64,000 nucleotides of DNA from Gammaproteobacteria bacterium (GCA_016705365.1 JADIYI010000008.1:248001-312000), one strand, 5' to 3'; shown: positions 30,970 to 40,591, counted from the stretch's first letter. Made by a program: numbers and translations. Notes: a model not told the origin generated them from the letters alone.

Positions 30970-32331
30970 ATGAGCAACCCTGCCACGGCCATACCCGGGG
31001 GCGATACCCTCCTCGGTCACCCCAAGGGCCTGTTTCTGCTGTTCGCCACCGAAATGTGGGAGCGATTCAGCTACTACGGCATGCGTGCGCTGCTGGTATT
31101 GTCGATGGTGGCCGGGGCCGAAACCGCCAACCCGGGCTTTGGCTGGACATCGGCCGAAGCGTTGCGCCTGTATGGGCTGTTCACGGGTTTTGTGTACTTC
31201 ACGCCACTGATCGGGGGCTGGCTCGCCGACAACTACCTCGGCCAGCGTCGCTCGGTGATCATTGGCGGCGTGGTCATGGCGCTCGGTCAATTCATCCTCG
31301 CCGCGTCGATCCCGGGCAACCTGCAACTGTTCTACTCCGGGCTGCTCCTGCTGGTGATCGGCAACGGGTTTTTCAAGGCCAATATTTCGACCATGGTCGG
31401 CGACCTCTACCAGAAGGGCGACGCCCGTCTCGATGGCGCGTTCACGATTTTCTACATGGGCATCAATCTCGGAGCATTTCTTGCTCCGCTGGTGTGCTCC
31501 ACGCTCGGAGAAAACCCGGAACTGGGCTGGCGTTACGGATATTTCGCGGCCGGTTGCGGCATGATCCTGTCGGTGATCATCCAGCTTGCCCTGGGGCCGC
31601 GCTTTCTGCAGGAGATCGGGATGACACCATCCGCACGACGCTCGCTGCTGCTGGATGGCGGCGTAAAGAAGCCGCTGACCGCGATCGAGCTCGACCGGCT
31701 ACGCGTGATCTTCATGCTGTTTGTTTTCATCGTGCTGTTCTGGGCGGCGTTCGAGCAGGCCGGGGGACTGATGAATCTCTACGCAGCCGACAAGACTGAC
31801 CGCATGATAGGAGAATTCGAAGTACCCGCGGGCTGGTTCCAGTCGCTCAACCCGCTCTATATCGTGTTGCTGGCACCGCTGTTTTCGGCGGCATGGATCC
31901 GCCTGGGAAGTATCGGCAGAAACCCGCCGACTCCGCAGAAGATGGTATTGGGACTGGTACTGACCGCGGTCGGCTTCCTCGCCATGATCGCCGCGGTGAT
32001 GGGCCAGGCCCATGGCGGCAAGGCCAGCATGTGGTGGCTGGTCATCGCTTACCTGTTTCATACCACCGGCGAACTGTGCATATCGCCGGTCGGTCTGTCG
32101 ATGATCACCCGGCTCGCGCCGCTGCGGCTCGCCTCGTTGATGATGGGTGTCTGGTTCCTGATCAACTTCGTCGCCAACTGGCTCGCCGGTATCATCGGCT
32201 CCTATGCCGAGAGTCTTGGCGATATGGCGATATTTGGCGGGCTGGCTGCCACCCTGTTCCTGTTCGCCGGCGTGCTGTGGTTGCTTTCGGGCATATTGGT
32301 ACGCTGGATGCACGGCGCGGAAAGCGTGTAG
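30970..32331 (+). CDS. POT/PTR2 family di-/tripeptide transporter
   Basis: A 453-aa inner-membrane proton-coupled oligopeptide transporter of the major facilitator superfamily with 12-14 hydrophobic segments. The family marks are EMWERFSYYGMRALL (proton-coupling ExxER-type motif in helix 1), GGWLADNYLGQRRS, FYMGINLGAFLAP and the helix-10 ELCISPVGLSM. ATG at 30970 (GGA 8 nt upstream) is preferred over 30958. It imports di- and tripeptides. It follows tRNA-Leu; this gene is not in the Pseudomonas version of the locus as I recall it. Confidence 0.93.
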   Translation: MSNPATAIPGGDTLLGHPKGLFLLFATEMWERFSYYGMRALLVLSMVAGAETANPGFGWTSAEALRLYGLFTGFVYFTPLIGGWLADNYLGQRRSVIIGGVVMALGQFILAASIPGNLQLFYSGLLLLVIGNGFFKANISTMVGDLYQKGDARLDGAFTIFYMGINLGAFLAPLVCSTLGENPELGWRYGYFAAGCGMILSVIIQLALGPRFLQEIGMTPSARRSLLLDGGVKKPLTAIELDRLRVIFMLFVFIVLFWAAFEQAGGLMNLYAADKTDRMIGEFEVPAGWFQSLNPLYIVLLAPLFSAAWIRLGSIGRNPPTPQKMVLGLVLTAVGFLAMIAAVMGQAHGGKASMWWLVIAYLFHTTGELCISPVGLSMITRLAPLRLASLMMGVWFLINFVANWLAGIIGSYAESLGDMAIFGGLAATLFLFAGVLWLLSGILVRWMHGAESV

Positions 32332-32406
32332 CCATCAAGTCCGCCCCCCGCGGCGCCGATCGAACGGCACGCAATCCGCCCTGCAATCAGCCTGTGAGGA
32401 ACAGCA

Positions 32407-33309
32407 ATGGCCAATAGCAAAAAACTTCCACCCAAGATTTTCCCCAGTGCGCGCGAGGATGCGACAAAATCGTTGTCGGGCAGCGCGCAATATACCAGCA
32501 GCGCCTATCGGCTGGCGTTTACTGACACCGACTTCCTGCTGCGCGAGGAATTACGCCCGGTGCGGTTCCAGCTCGAATTGCTGAAACCCGACCTCATCCA
32601 GCAAGAGCACGGCATCGACTCCACTGTGGTGATCTTTGGCAGCGCCCGCCACCTGTCACGCGACGAAGCACAGGCACAACTCGACGAAGCACATGCGCAA
32701 CTGGCCGCCAGCCCACGCAGCAGCAGGGCAAAGGCGGCGGTGAAGCGCGCGGAGACGGTGCTCGGAAACAGCAAATTCTACGAGCAGGCGCGCCGTCTCG
32801 GTGCGCTGGTGACCGAAAACAGCGCTCGGATCGAGGGCTGTCGCCTGGTGGTGGTAACCGGCGGCGGTCCCGGCATCATGGAGGCTGCAAATCGTGGCGC
32901 GCACGAATCCGGAGGACAGAGCATCGGGTTGAATATCGTGTTGCCCGCCGAGCAGGAGCCAAACCCCTACATCACGCCCGAGCTGTGTTTCAGATTTCAC
33001 TACTTTGCACTGCGCAAGATGCATTTCCTGATGCGCGCCCGCGCCCTGGTGGCCTTCCCCGGCGGTTATGGCACACTCGACGAGTTGTTCGAAACACTCG
33101 CCCTGATCCAGACCGGAAAGTCGCAGCGGGTACCGGTGCTGCTGTTCTGCGAGGAATTCTGGCGAGGTCTGGTCAATTTCGACGTCCTGGTGGAATCGGG
33201 CAATATCGGCGAGGAAGATATCGAGTTGTTTCGCTACGTCGAGACAGCGGAACAGGCGTGGCAGGAAATCGCTTCTTTCTACAGCTTCGGATGCGCACCA
33301 TCGGATTGA
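32407..33309 (+). CDS. LOG family protein (nucleotide/cytokinin-type hydrolase fold)
   Basis: A 300-aa protein whose C-terminal two thirds is the Rossmann-like LOG/YgdH fold with both signatures: GGGPGIMEAANRGA and PGGYGTLDELFE. Family members cleave nucleoside 5'-monophosphates (PpnN-type) or activate cytokinin ribotides. The N-terminal 100 residues contain a charged helical insert (about 75-120) that is unusual in short LOG proteins. Start ATG at 32407 with GAGGAA. Function in this cell is not certain. Confidence 0.88.
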   Translation: MANSKKLPPKIFPSAREDATKSLSGSAQYTSSAYRLAFTDTDFLLREELRPVRFQLELLKPDLIQQEHGIDSTVVIFGSARHLSRDEAQAQLDEAHAQLAASPRSSRAKAAVKRAETVLGNSKFYEQARRLGALVTENSARIEGCRLVVVTGGGPGIMEAANRGAHESGGQSIGLNIVLPAEQEPNPYITPELCFRFHYFALRKMHFLMRARALVAFPGGYGTLDELFETLALIQTGKSQRVPVLLFCEEFWRGLVNFDVLVESGNIGEEDIELFRYVETAEQAWQEIASFYSFGCAPSD

Positions 33310-33450
33310 CGCGCCGTTAGTACACTTGCCTGGCGCGGCTGGAACCGCGAGGGAAACGGGTATTCGGGCAAAACGAAACTATCCGGCCGGAAACCAGCCA
33401 GCAAACCCGATAGGATCAGCGCGCAGGAAGCGCCCTGATTGTCAGGAACA

Positions 33451-33474
33451 GCTGCCGTGGGCTTCCACGGCAGC
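33451..33474. terminator. Hairpin between the convergent LOG and RRM genes
   Basis: A perfect 10-bp stem (GCTGCCGTGG/CCACGGCAGC) with a 4-nt loop lies between two converging genes, a likely two-way transcription end. T runs on either side are short, so it is only a candidate. Confidence 0.45.
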
Positions 33475-33508
33475 CCGTTTCAGCAGCGCGTCCGTGCGCC
33501 TTGATTAT

Positions 33509-33814
33509 TTACCAGCGCTTGGGGCGACGGTCGCCGCCACCAGGACCACCACCACCACCGGGGCGACGATCTTCGCGCGGGCGCGCTTCGTTCACGCGCA
33601 GCGCACGACCATTGATCTCATGACCGTTCAGCTTGTTGATAGCGTTGCTGCCTTCGTCATCCGACGGCATCTCAACGAAACCAAAGCCCTTGGAACGATC
33701 GGTTTCACGATCCATGACCACTTTTGCTGACGATACATTGCCATATTCCTGGAACATCGAAAGCAGGTCATTGTCCCGGACGGTGTAGGGCAGGTTTCCA
33801 ACGTAGATATTCAT
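33509..33814 (-). CDS. Single-RRM RNA-binding protein
   Basis: A 101-aa protein with one RNA recognition motif: MNIYVGNLPY (RNP2 IYVGNL) and KGFGFVEM (RNP1), followed by a Gly/Arg-rich tail (RPGGGGGPGGG). Such small RRM proteins are widespread in bacteria, often cold-induced, with RNA chaperone-like roles. ATG at 33814 fits the family; ATG at 33826 is possible. It lies downstream of a strong terminator-like structure, so it is probably transcribed separately from purA. Confidence 0.9.
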   Translation of the reverse strand: MNIYVGNLPYTVRDNDLLSMFQEYGNVSSAKVVMDRETDRSKGFGFVEMPSDDEGSNAINKLNGHEINGRALRVNEARPREDRRPGGGGGPGGGDRRPKRW

Positions 33815-33869
33815 TCGTTTCTTCATCCTGGCGTCGAGAACAGTCTCCCGGCTCCACCACCCCAACACC

Positions 33870-33924
33870 AAAAAAAAGCGGCGGCGCCAACACAAACCGG
33901 GCGTATCAAGAGCCCGGTCGCCGC
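33870..33924 (-). terminator. Two-part hairpin with T8 after purA
   Basis: On the reverse strand GCGGCG pairs with CGCCGC, enclosing an inner CCGGGC/GCCCGG hairpin, and is followed by CGC and eight T. This is either the terminator of purA or a leader/attenuator of the RRM gene 56 bp further on. Confidence 0.65.
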
Positions 33925-34025
33925 ATTCTACCCGAAAACATGGGGCGCTGGTCCAGCATTAAAGCAGCCTGCCGCAGAAGAATTTTGATGTTCCGCAGGC
34001 GCATCGTGAACCCGGATTTACGCGC

Positions 34026-35324
34026 TCATCCTGCCGTGAACGGATCACGAAGGATGATGGTCTCGTTGCGTTCGGGGCCCGTCGATATGATATCGACACC
34101 CGCGCCCACGGCTTCCGCGATGCGTTCGATATAGCGGCGCGCATTGAGCGGCAGTTGCGCCCATTCGGTGACGCCGACGGTCGACTCGCTCCAGCCGTCA
34201 ACGGTTTCGTAGATCGGCACCAGGCTCTCGAAGTCGGCACTGTCACGCGGCGTGCCGACGATCTGGCCCGAGCGGTCTTCGTAACCGATGCACAGGTTGA
34301 TGGATTCCAGCCCGTCGAGCACATCGAGCTTGGTCAGGCACAGACCGCTGATGCTGTTGATACGCACCACCTCGCGCAGCGATAGCGCATCGAACCAGCC
34401 GCAACGGCGCGGCCTGCCAGTCGTCGCGCCGAATTCATGGCCGCGCCGCGCAAGGTGGGCACCTACTTCGTCAAACAACTCCGTCGGGAAGGGACCGGAA
34501 CCAACCCGCGTGGTGTATGCCTTGGTGATTCCCAGAACGTAATCGAGATACAGCGGACCGAATCCACTGCCCGTGGCAGTGCCGCCGGCAGTGGTGTTCG
34601 ACGAGGTCACGAACGGGTAGGTCCCGTGATCGATATCAAGCAGTGCACCTTGCGCCCCTTCGAACAGAATGCGCTTACCGGCCAGGCGGTATTCGTGCAG
34701 CATCGCCGGCACATCGGCCATCAGCGGCAGCAACGCCGCGCCGTGTTGCAGGCTCTCATCCAGCGTGCGCTGGTAATCGATGGCGGGCGAGTCGTAATAT
34801 CCCTGCAGCACGAAATTGTGGTAATCCATCACCTCGCGCAACTTGGCGGCAAATCGCTCGGGGTTGCGCATATCGCCCAGACGCAAGCCACGCCGTGCGG
34901 CCTTGTCCTCATAGGCCGGCCCGATGCCGCGCCCGGTAGTACCGATCTTGGCATCGCCGCGGGCCTGTTCGCGCGCCAGGTCCAGCGCCGCGTGGTAGGG
35001 GAGAATCAGCGGGCAGGCGGGACTGAGCCGCAGCCGCTCGCGCACCGGCACACCACGTGATTCGAGCGCGCCGATTTCGGCGAGCAGCGCTGCGGGCGAC
35101 AGCACCACGCCGTTACCGATCAGGCACAGGACGCCCGCACGCAACACCCCCGAAGGGATCAGGTGCAGCACCGTCTTCTCGCCCCCGATCACCAGCGTGT
35201 GACCGGCATTGTGACCGCCCTGGAAGCGCACCACCGCAGTCACGTTCTCGGTGAGCAGATCGACGATCTTGCCTTTCCCTTCATCACCCCATTGGGTACC
35301 GAGTACCACTACGTTCTTAGCCAT
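34026..35324 (-). CDS. purA: Adenylosuccinate synthetase
   Basis: A 432-aa enzyme that joins IMP and aspartate with GTP to adenylosuccinate, the first step to AMP. The GTP/IMP loop GTQWGDEGKGK is at the N-terminus, with FQGGHNAGHT and GTTGRGIGPAYEDK in the middle and TGRPRRCGWFD later. The ATG at 35324 fits the family; it overlaps the end of hisZ by 8 bp, so the two are coupled. Confidence 0.98.
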   Translation of the reverse strand: MAKNVVVLGTQWGDEGKGKIVDLLTENVTAVVRFQGGHNAGHTLVIGGEKTVLHLIPSGVLRAGVLCLIGNGVVLSPAALLAEIGALESRGVPVRERLRLSPACPLILPYHAALDLAREQARGDAKIGTTGRGIGPAYEDKAARRGLRLGDMRNPERFAAKLREVMDYHNFVLQGYYDSPAIDYQRTLDESLQHGAALLPLMADVPAMLHEYRLAGKRILFEGAQGALLDIDHGTYPFVTSSNTTAGGTATGSGFGPLYLDYVLGITKAYTTRVGSGPFPTELFDEVGAHLARRGHEFGATTGRPRRCGWFDALSLREVVRINSISGLCLTKLDVLDGLESINLCIGYEDRSGQIVGTPRDSADFESLVPIYETVDGWSESTVGVTEWAQLPLNARRYIERIAEAVGAGVDIISTGPERNETIILRDPFTAG

Positions 35325-36537
35325 TGGCACGCGCCTGATTCAACTGGTGGATTTGCCACGAATCGTCACCGGCGTGGCGCAACTCTCGATCGCAGCAGGC
35401 GCTACTGCCCTGGGCCGACAAGCCAACCACGACGCGCTCGCCCGCATCACGCAGGCGCTGGATCTCGCCCCACGCAAGCGCGGCAATTGCGGGTGCAACA
35501 AATATGCCGCCGTTGTCCCCGCCGGCACGCGCGGGTGCCAGTGTCAGCAGCGTTTTCAGGTCCATATTGAAACCGGTTGCCGGACGCGCGCGGCCAAACA
35601 CCCGCCCGATATCGTCATAACGTCCGCCATTCGCCACCGCCTCGCCCTGGCCAGGCACGTAGGCCGCGAAAACCAGCCCCGTGTGATAGTGATAACCATG
35701 CAACTCGCACAGGTCGAAATGAATATTGATCCCGGGAAAGCGCTCTTCAATGATATCGGCAACCCGCTCGAGCGCTGAAAGCACCTGGTGTACCGCCGGC
35801 GGAGCATCCTGCAACAGACGCCTGGCCGCGCCGAGCACTCGACGATCACCGTTCAGACCGGCGAGTTCGCGCAGGATCGAGGAGCGCGGCCCGTCCAGCC
35901 CGGCATCATCGACGATCGCGTTGATCGCCGCGCTGGACTTGTCCTGCAGAGCCTCGAACAGCGCAGCTCGCACGCCCTCGGCAAGTGCCATGTCGTCCAT
36001 CAGCGCACGAAATATCCCGACGTGGCCGAGATCCAGCGTAACCTCGCGAATACCGATGCGTCCGAGCGTCTCGAGCATCAGGCCGAGCACCTCGATATCG
36101 GCGTCGAGGCTCGCGTCACCATAAAGTTCGGCTCCGAGTTGAATGGGGCAGCGCGAGGCAAACGGGGAGCGCGCACGGGTGTGCAGCACGCTGCCCGCAT
36201 AACACAGGCGCACCGGGCCATCGCGGCGCAGGCTGTGAGCGTCGATACGCGCCGCCTGTGGCGTGATGTCGGGGCGGATGCCCAGCATCCGTCCGCTCAA
36301 CTGATCGGTAAGCCGGAACGTCTGGCGCTCGAGATCCCTGCCGAGACCGATCAGCAGCGATTCGGTGTATTCGATCAACGGCGGGATGACCAGTTCATAG
36401 CCCCAGCGGCCATACAGGTCCAGCAACTCGCGGCGCATCGCCTCGACGCGCGCGGCCTGGTCCGGGAGCAGTTCCTCGACGCCTTCCGGGAGCAGCCAGC
36501 GCTCCTCGCCAGGCAATGCCGAGCTGATTGTGGACAT
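35317..36537 (-). CDS. hisZ: ATP phosphoribosyltransferase regulatory subunit HisZ
   Basis: A 406-aa HisRS-like protein without tRNA charging function. It partners the short form of HisG in the first step of histidine synthesis. It has class II synthetase-like motifs (LLPEGVEELLPDQA; RPDITPQAARI) but lacks the C-terminal anticodon domain of HisS, and its histidine-binding region is partial. hisG is not in this window. Placed before purA as in pseudomonads. Confidence 0.94.
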   Translation of the reverse strand: MSTISSALPGEERWLLPEGVEELLPDQAARVEAMRRELLDLYGRWGYELVIPPLIEYTESLLIGLGRDLERQTFRLTDQLSGRMLGIRPDITPQAARIDAHSLRRDGPVRLCYAGSVLHTRARSPFASRCPIQLGAELYGDASLDADIEVLGLMLETLGRIGIREVTLDLGHVGIFRALMDDMALAEGVRAALFEALQDKSSAAINAIVDDAGLDGPRSSILRELAGLNGDRRVLGAARRLLQDAPPAVHQVLSALERVADIIEERFPGINIHFDLCELHGYHYHTGLVFAAYVPGQGEAVANGGRYDDIGRVFGRARPATGFNMDLKTLLTLAPARAGGDNGGIFVAPAIAALAWGEIQRLRDAGERVVVGLSAQGSSACCDRELRHAGDDSWQIHQLNQARANG

Positions 36538-36560
36538 CGCAAATCCCCAGCAACAACGTG

Positions 36561-36746
36561 TCAGTTGACCATGTACAACAGCAACGTGCCTACCAGCATG
36601 CTGCCTAGACCCGCCAGACGCAGGCTGCCGTCATCGAGTTGAGCCGCGGTCGCGATCATGCCGCGCCAGGCCCGCGGAGACAGGAACGGCGTCAGCCCTT
36701 CGATAACCAGCATGAGACAGAAAGCGACTGCCAGATCGTGCCACAT
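36561..36746 (-). CDS. DUF2065 small membrane protein (YjeT-like)
   Basis: A 61-aa protein with two hydrophobic helices (about 4-24 and 42-60) and a basic middle (SPRAWR). It matches the DUF2065/YjeT pattern and is found, as usual, between hflC and hisZ. Function unknown; likely an inner-membrane accessory to HflKC, by position only. Confidence 0.88.
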   Translation of the reverse strand: MWHDLAVAFCLMLVIEGLTPFLSPRAWRGMIATAAQLDDGSLRLAGLGSMLVGTLLLYMVN

Positions 36747-36832
36747 CTGCTTTATAACCCGGTGAAAACGCCGCGACAGGCGCGGCGCATCCTACCACAA
36801 GCGCGGCGCCCCGACCCAGGCGTTTGCGCCGC

Positions 36833-37708
36833 TCAACGACCGGGTTTTGACTGGTTCAGATAACGAAAGAAATCACTCTTCGGATCGAGCACCAGCATGT
36901 CCTGGGGACTCGCGAACGATTCCTCGTAGGCGCGCAGACTACGGGTGAACGAATAGAACTCGGGTGCCTTGTTGAACGCAACCGCGTAGATCGCAGCCGC
37001 CTCGGCATCGCCGTCACCACGCACCAGCTCGGCGTCACGATAGGCCTCAGCCTCGAGGATGGTGACCTGTCGGTCAGCATCGGCACGGATCTTCTCTGCC
37101 TGCTCCTTGCCCTGCGCACGGTACTCGCGCGCAAGTTTCTCACGCTCCGCGGACATGCGCTTGAATACCGCATCACTCACTTCTTCGGGAAGATCGATTT
37201 TCTTGACCCGCACATCGACCACCCGGATGCCGAGAGATTGGGTTACGGCACTGTTCAGGTCATCCGTGATCTCGGACATCAGCTCCTCGCGCTGGCCCGA
37301 CACCACCTCGTGCAGACGTCGTTTGCCGAACTGGTTGCGCAAGCCGTCGTTGGCCCGTTGTGCAAGGCGCGTCTCGGCTATCGACTGCACCCCGCCCGTC
37401 GCACGGTAATAGGTCTTCACATCCTCGATACGCCATTTCGTGAATGAATCCACGATCAACCGTTTCTTCTCGAGCGTGTAGAAACTCTCGGGCTCCGAGT
37501 CGAGCGTCAGGATCCGGGAATTGAATTTGCGCACCTCGTCGACCAGCGGGATCTTGAAATGGAGCCCTGGCTCGCTGTCGACATCGAGCAGACGTCCGAA
37601 GCGCAACACCACGGCGCACTCGGTTGCCTTGATCACATACAGCGTATTGAGCAGCGCCACCAGCGCAAGGCCCAGCGCGGCGAGAAATGCCAGCATGCGT
37701 CCGTTCAT
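36833..37708 (-). CDS. hflC: HflC, modulator of FtsH protease
   Basis: A 291-aa SPFH/band-7 protein with one N-terminal membrane helix (about 5-24) and a long periplasmic SPFH domain and coiled coil (SAEREKLAREYRAQGKEQAE). With HflK it forms a cage around FtsH that limits access to membrane substrates. It begins with an ATGA overlap on the hflK stop codon. Confidence 0.96.
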   Translation of the reverse strand: MNGRMLAFLAALGLALVALLNTLYVIKATECAVVLRFGRLLDVDSEPGLHFKIPLVDEVRKFNSRILTLDSEPESFYTLEKKRLIVDSFTKWRIEDVKTYYRATGGVQSIAETRLAQRANDGLRNQFGKRRLHEVVSGQREELMSEITDDLNSAVTQSLGIRVVDVRVKKIDLPEEVSDAVFKRMSAEREKLAREYRAQGKEQAEKIRADADRQVTILEAEAYRDAELVRGDGDAEAAAIYAVAFNKAPEFYSFTRSLRAYEESFASPQDMLVLDPKSDFFRYLNQSKPGR

Positions 37709-38850
37709 CAGCGTCGCTCCCTTTGCCGCAGGTTGCCAGGATCGCGGCGCGCCCGGTCCAGCGCATCGCGCGCCGCATCGTCATTCTCGACCTGCGGGCT
37801 GCGCACCACTGGCGGCGCCGCCTCCGGCTGCTGCCGGCCAAGGCGGTCGATCGGCAGGTACATCACGTTATTGCTGCCCGGCACATCGACCAGCACCTTG
37901 GAGCTGTTGCTCATGACGCGCTGCACCGCATCCAGGTAAAGACGCTCACGGGTCACCTCCGGCGCCTTCTCGTACTGGCCAAGCAATTTCTCGAAACGCT
38001 GCGCTTCACCCTGCGCTTCCGCAACCACCTTGCCGCGGTACGCTGCTGCCTCCTCGAACACGCGCTGGGCCCGGCCACGCGCCTCCGGCACCACGCTGAA
38101 CGCATAGGCACTGGCCTCGTTCTTCAGCCGCTCCTCGTCTTCCTTGGCCTTGATCACGTCATCGAAAGCGGCCTTGACCTCGCCGGGAGGCTTGGCACCC
38201 TGGATCGTAACTTTCACGACCTGGATACCGGTGCCGTAATTGTCGAGATAGCTCTGCAATTTGAAGCGCACATCGTCACCGATCTGCCCACGCCCCTCGG
38301 ACAGGACCTGATCGAGCTTGCTGCTGCCCACAACGTGGCGCAGCGCACTGTCGGTCGCCTGTTGCAGACTGTTCTCCGGATTGTTCACGTTGAGCACGAA
38401 AGCCTTGATATCGGCGATGTTGTACTGCACCGCAATCGGCAGCTCGACGATATTCTCGTCCTGGGTGAGCATCACCCCCGTGGAATTGTATTGCCGCTCC
38501 GCCGTGACGTTGACCGGAAACACCTGATCGACCCACTTCGGATTCCAGTTGAAGCCCGGTTCGAGCACCTCGTGAAAACGCCCGAAGCGAAGCACCACTG
38601 CGCGCTCCTGCGCATCGAGCACGTTGATGCCTGCGTATAACCACAAGCTGGCCAGAACCAGGACGATCAGGCCTGCAATTGCGCGGTTGAGTGCCTTGTC
38701 CTCGCCCGATCCACCACCCGAACCGGAACCAAAGGCCGCACCGAGCTTCTGGCGGAACTTGCGGAAAGCCTCGTCGAGATCCGGCGGCCCCTGGTCACCG
38801 CCCCAAGGGTCGCGCTGCTTTCCATTGCCACCTGGTTCATTCCAGGCCAT
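37708..38850 (-). CDS. hflK: HflK, modulator of FtsH protease
   Basis: A 380-aa partner of HflC. The N-terminus is Gly/Pro-rich (MAWNEPGGNGKQRDPWG), followed by a membrane helix (about 58-78), the SPFH domain with ERAVVLRFGRF, a coiled coil (about 230-300), and a variable tail. Length is slightly below that of E. coli (419 aa) because of a shorter N- and C-terminus. Confidence 0.96.
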   Translation of the reverse strand: MAWNEPGGNGKQRDPWGGDQGPPDLDEAFRKFRQKLGAAFGSGSGGGSGEDKALNRAIAGLIVLVLASLWLYAGINVLDAQERAVVLRFGRFHEVLEPGFNWNPKWVDQVFPVNVTAERQYNSTGVMLTQDENIVELPIAVQYNIADIKAFVLNVNNPENSLQQATDSALRHVVGSSKLDQVLSEGRGQIGDDVRFKLQSYLDNYGTGIQVVKVTIQGAKPPGEVKAAFDDVIKAKEDEERLKNEASAYAFSVVPEARGRAQRVFEEAAAYRGKVVAEAQGEAQRFEKLLGQYEKAPEVTRERLYLDAVQRVMSNSSKVLVDVPGSNNVMYLPIDRLGRQQPEAAPPVVRSPQVENDDAARDALDRARRDPGNLRQRERR

Positions 38851-38898
38851 ATCGATCTCCCTGCGATGTAGTGCTTGAACAATGCGTCCGCGATTCTA

Positions 38899-40185
38899 TC
38901 AGAAGTGTTCGCGTGACGAGCCGGACCCGCACTCCGCGGCGATGAGCTGCGCGAACTGTCCGCGCGGAATCCGGATTTCGAGGCTGATCGAGCCATCCTG
39001 CGCGACACGCTCGTCCAGCACCGCGCCCTTTTCGTAGAGCCGCGCACGCAACCTGCCCTGCGCCGGATCGAGCGGCAACCACTGGTGCAGCATGTCCTCC
39101 GCGAGCAGTTCGGCAATTGCCTCGCGCAACAGGTCCATTCCCGCACCGCTGCGCGCCGAGACCCATACCCGCACCGGCCTGCCGTCCTCGCCCCGGTCAA
39201 TACGCGGCTGCGCCTCGAGCAGATCGATCTTGTTGTACACGTTGAGTCGCGGCACCTGTTCGGCGCCGATCTCGGCAAGTACACTTTCGACCTCATGCGT
39301 GGTGTCGTCGCGATCGGCGGCGCTCGCGTCGATCACATGGAGCAGCAGATCGGCGAGTTGCGCCTCCTCGAGCGTGGCCCGGAACGCCTCCACCAACTGG
39401 TGCGGCAAATGCCGCACAAAGCCTACCGTATCGGCCAGCACCATGGCACGTCCGTCCGCCAGCTGACAGCGGCGCATGGTCGGATCGAGCGTCGCGAACA
39501 GCCGATCCGCCGTCAGCACGCCGGCGCCCGTGAGCGCATTGAACAGGGTGGATTTGCCGGCGTTCGTGTAGCCAACCAGTGACACGGTGGGAATTTCCGC
39601 GCGGCGGCGCGCGCGCCGCCCCTGCTCACGCTGCAGGTGAACCTTCTCGAGCCGGCGCGTCAACAGCCGGATGCGGTCGCGGATCAGGCGGCGGTCGGTT
39701 TCGAGCTGGGTCTCGCCGGGGCCGCGCAGTCCGATGCCGCCCTTCTGGCGCTCGAGGTGCGTCCAGCCGCGGACCAGGCGCGTCGAGATATGACGCAGCT
39801 GGGCGAGTTCGACCTGGAGCTTTCCGACGTGCGAGCGTGCCCGTTGCGCGAAGATATCGAGTATCAGCCCGGTACGGTCGATCACCCGGCATTCCAGCAC
39901 CTGCTCGAGGTTGCGTTCCTGCGAGGGGCTCAGTGCGTGATTGAAGATGACCAGCTCGGCACAATGCCCGCGCACCGCGGCGAGAATCTCTTCCAGCTTG
40001 CCGCTACCGACAAAACTGCGCGGATCCGGGCGTCGTCGTTGTCCGAAAATGAAATCCACCGGGTCGGCACCCGCCGACAAGGCCAGTTCCTCGAGTTCGC
40101 GCGGATCTTCCTGGGGACTGTCCGCGTCCAGGTTGAGGTGAACGAGAACCGCGCGCTCACCCGTTCCGGGACGCTCGAAAAACAC
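38899..40185 (-). CDS. hflX: GTPase HflX
   Basis: A 428-aa ribosome-associated GTPase that splits stalled or stressed 70S ribosomes. The N-terminal HflX domain ends in a Gly-rich linker (GGIGLRGPGETQLETDRR); the G domain has GYTNAGKSTLFN (G1), DTVGF (G3) and NKID (G4). The start is GTG at 40185, three bases after the hfq stop region, hence coupled to hfq. Confidence 0.96.
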   Translation of the reverse strand: MFFERPGTGERAVLVHLNLDADSPQEDPRELEELALSAGADPVDFIFGQRRRPDPRSFVGSGKLEEILAAVRGHCAELVIFNHALSPSQERNLEQVLECRVIDRTGLILDIFAQRARSHVGKLQVELAQLRHISTRLVRGWTHLERQKGGIGLRGPGETQLETDRRLIRDRIRLLTRRLEKVHLQREQGRRARRRAEIPTVSLVGYTNAGKSTLFNALTGAGVLTADRLFATLDPTMRRCQLADGRAMVLADTVGFVRHLPHQLVEAFRATLEEAQLADLLLHVIDASAADRDDTTHEVESVLAEIGAEQVPRLNVYNKIDLLEAQPRIDRGEDGRPVRVWVSARSGAGMDLLREAIAELLAEDMLHQWLPLDPAQGRLRARLYEKGAVLDERVAQDGSISLEIRIPRGQFAQLIAAECGSGSSREHF

Positions 40186-40187
40186 GG

Positions 40188-40436
40188 TTACTCGACAGCC
40201 TCTTCGCCTTCGTCATCGGCGGATGCAAGACGCACCGGGCGCGAGGGCACCACCGTCGAAACCGCGTGCTTGTAAACCATCTGGCTGACGGTGTTCTTGA
40301 GCAGGATGACGAACTGGTCGAAGGATTCGATCTGGCCCTGGAGCTTGATGCCGTTGACCAGATAGATGGATACCGGGATACGCTCCTTGCGCAGCGCATT
40401 CAGGAAAGGGTCTTGTAGAGTTTGCCCCTTTGACAT
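40188..40436 (-). CDS. hfq: RNA chaperone Hfq
   Basis: An 82-aa Sm-like protein that forms a hexamer and pairs sRNAs with mRNAs. The Sm1 (NGIKLQGQIESFDQFVILL) and Sm2 (YKHAVSTVVPSR) motifs are intact, and proximal-face residues (GQ near the N-terminus; KH) are kept. The C-terminus is short and acidic (DDEGEEAVE), as in pseudomonads. ATG at 40436 has AAGGAGA upstream. The 155-bp gap to miaA must carry its promoter. Confidence 0.98.
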   Translation of the reverse strand: MSKGQTLQDPFLNALRKERIPVSIYLVNGIKLQGQIESFDQFVILLKNTVSQMVYKHAVSTVVPSRPVRLASADDEGEEAVE

Positions 40437-40591
40437 TTCAGGATTCTCCTTTGAATGACCCCGTACGGGATCTGATTGACTTGAAACTCAACACCTTGAC
40501 ACCTGCTGGAAGAGTGGCGTACCGAATCCATGCTATCGGCGCTTATTTGAAATTGCATACTAGGAAGCGCGACCTCCTCGTTCTTGTCACC

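Noticed and set aside
35317..36537. Histidyl-tRNA synthetase
   Set aside because: It lacks the anticodon-binding C-terminal domain and sits in the hisZ position beside purA, so HisZ is the better call.
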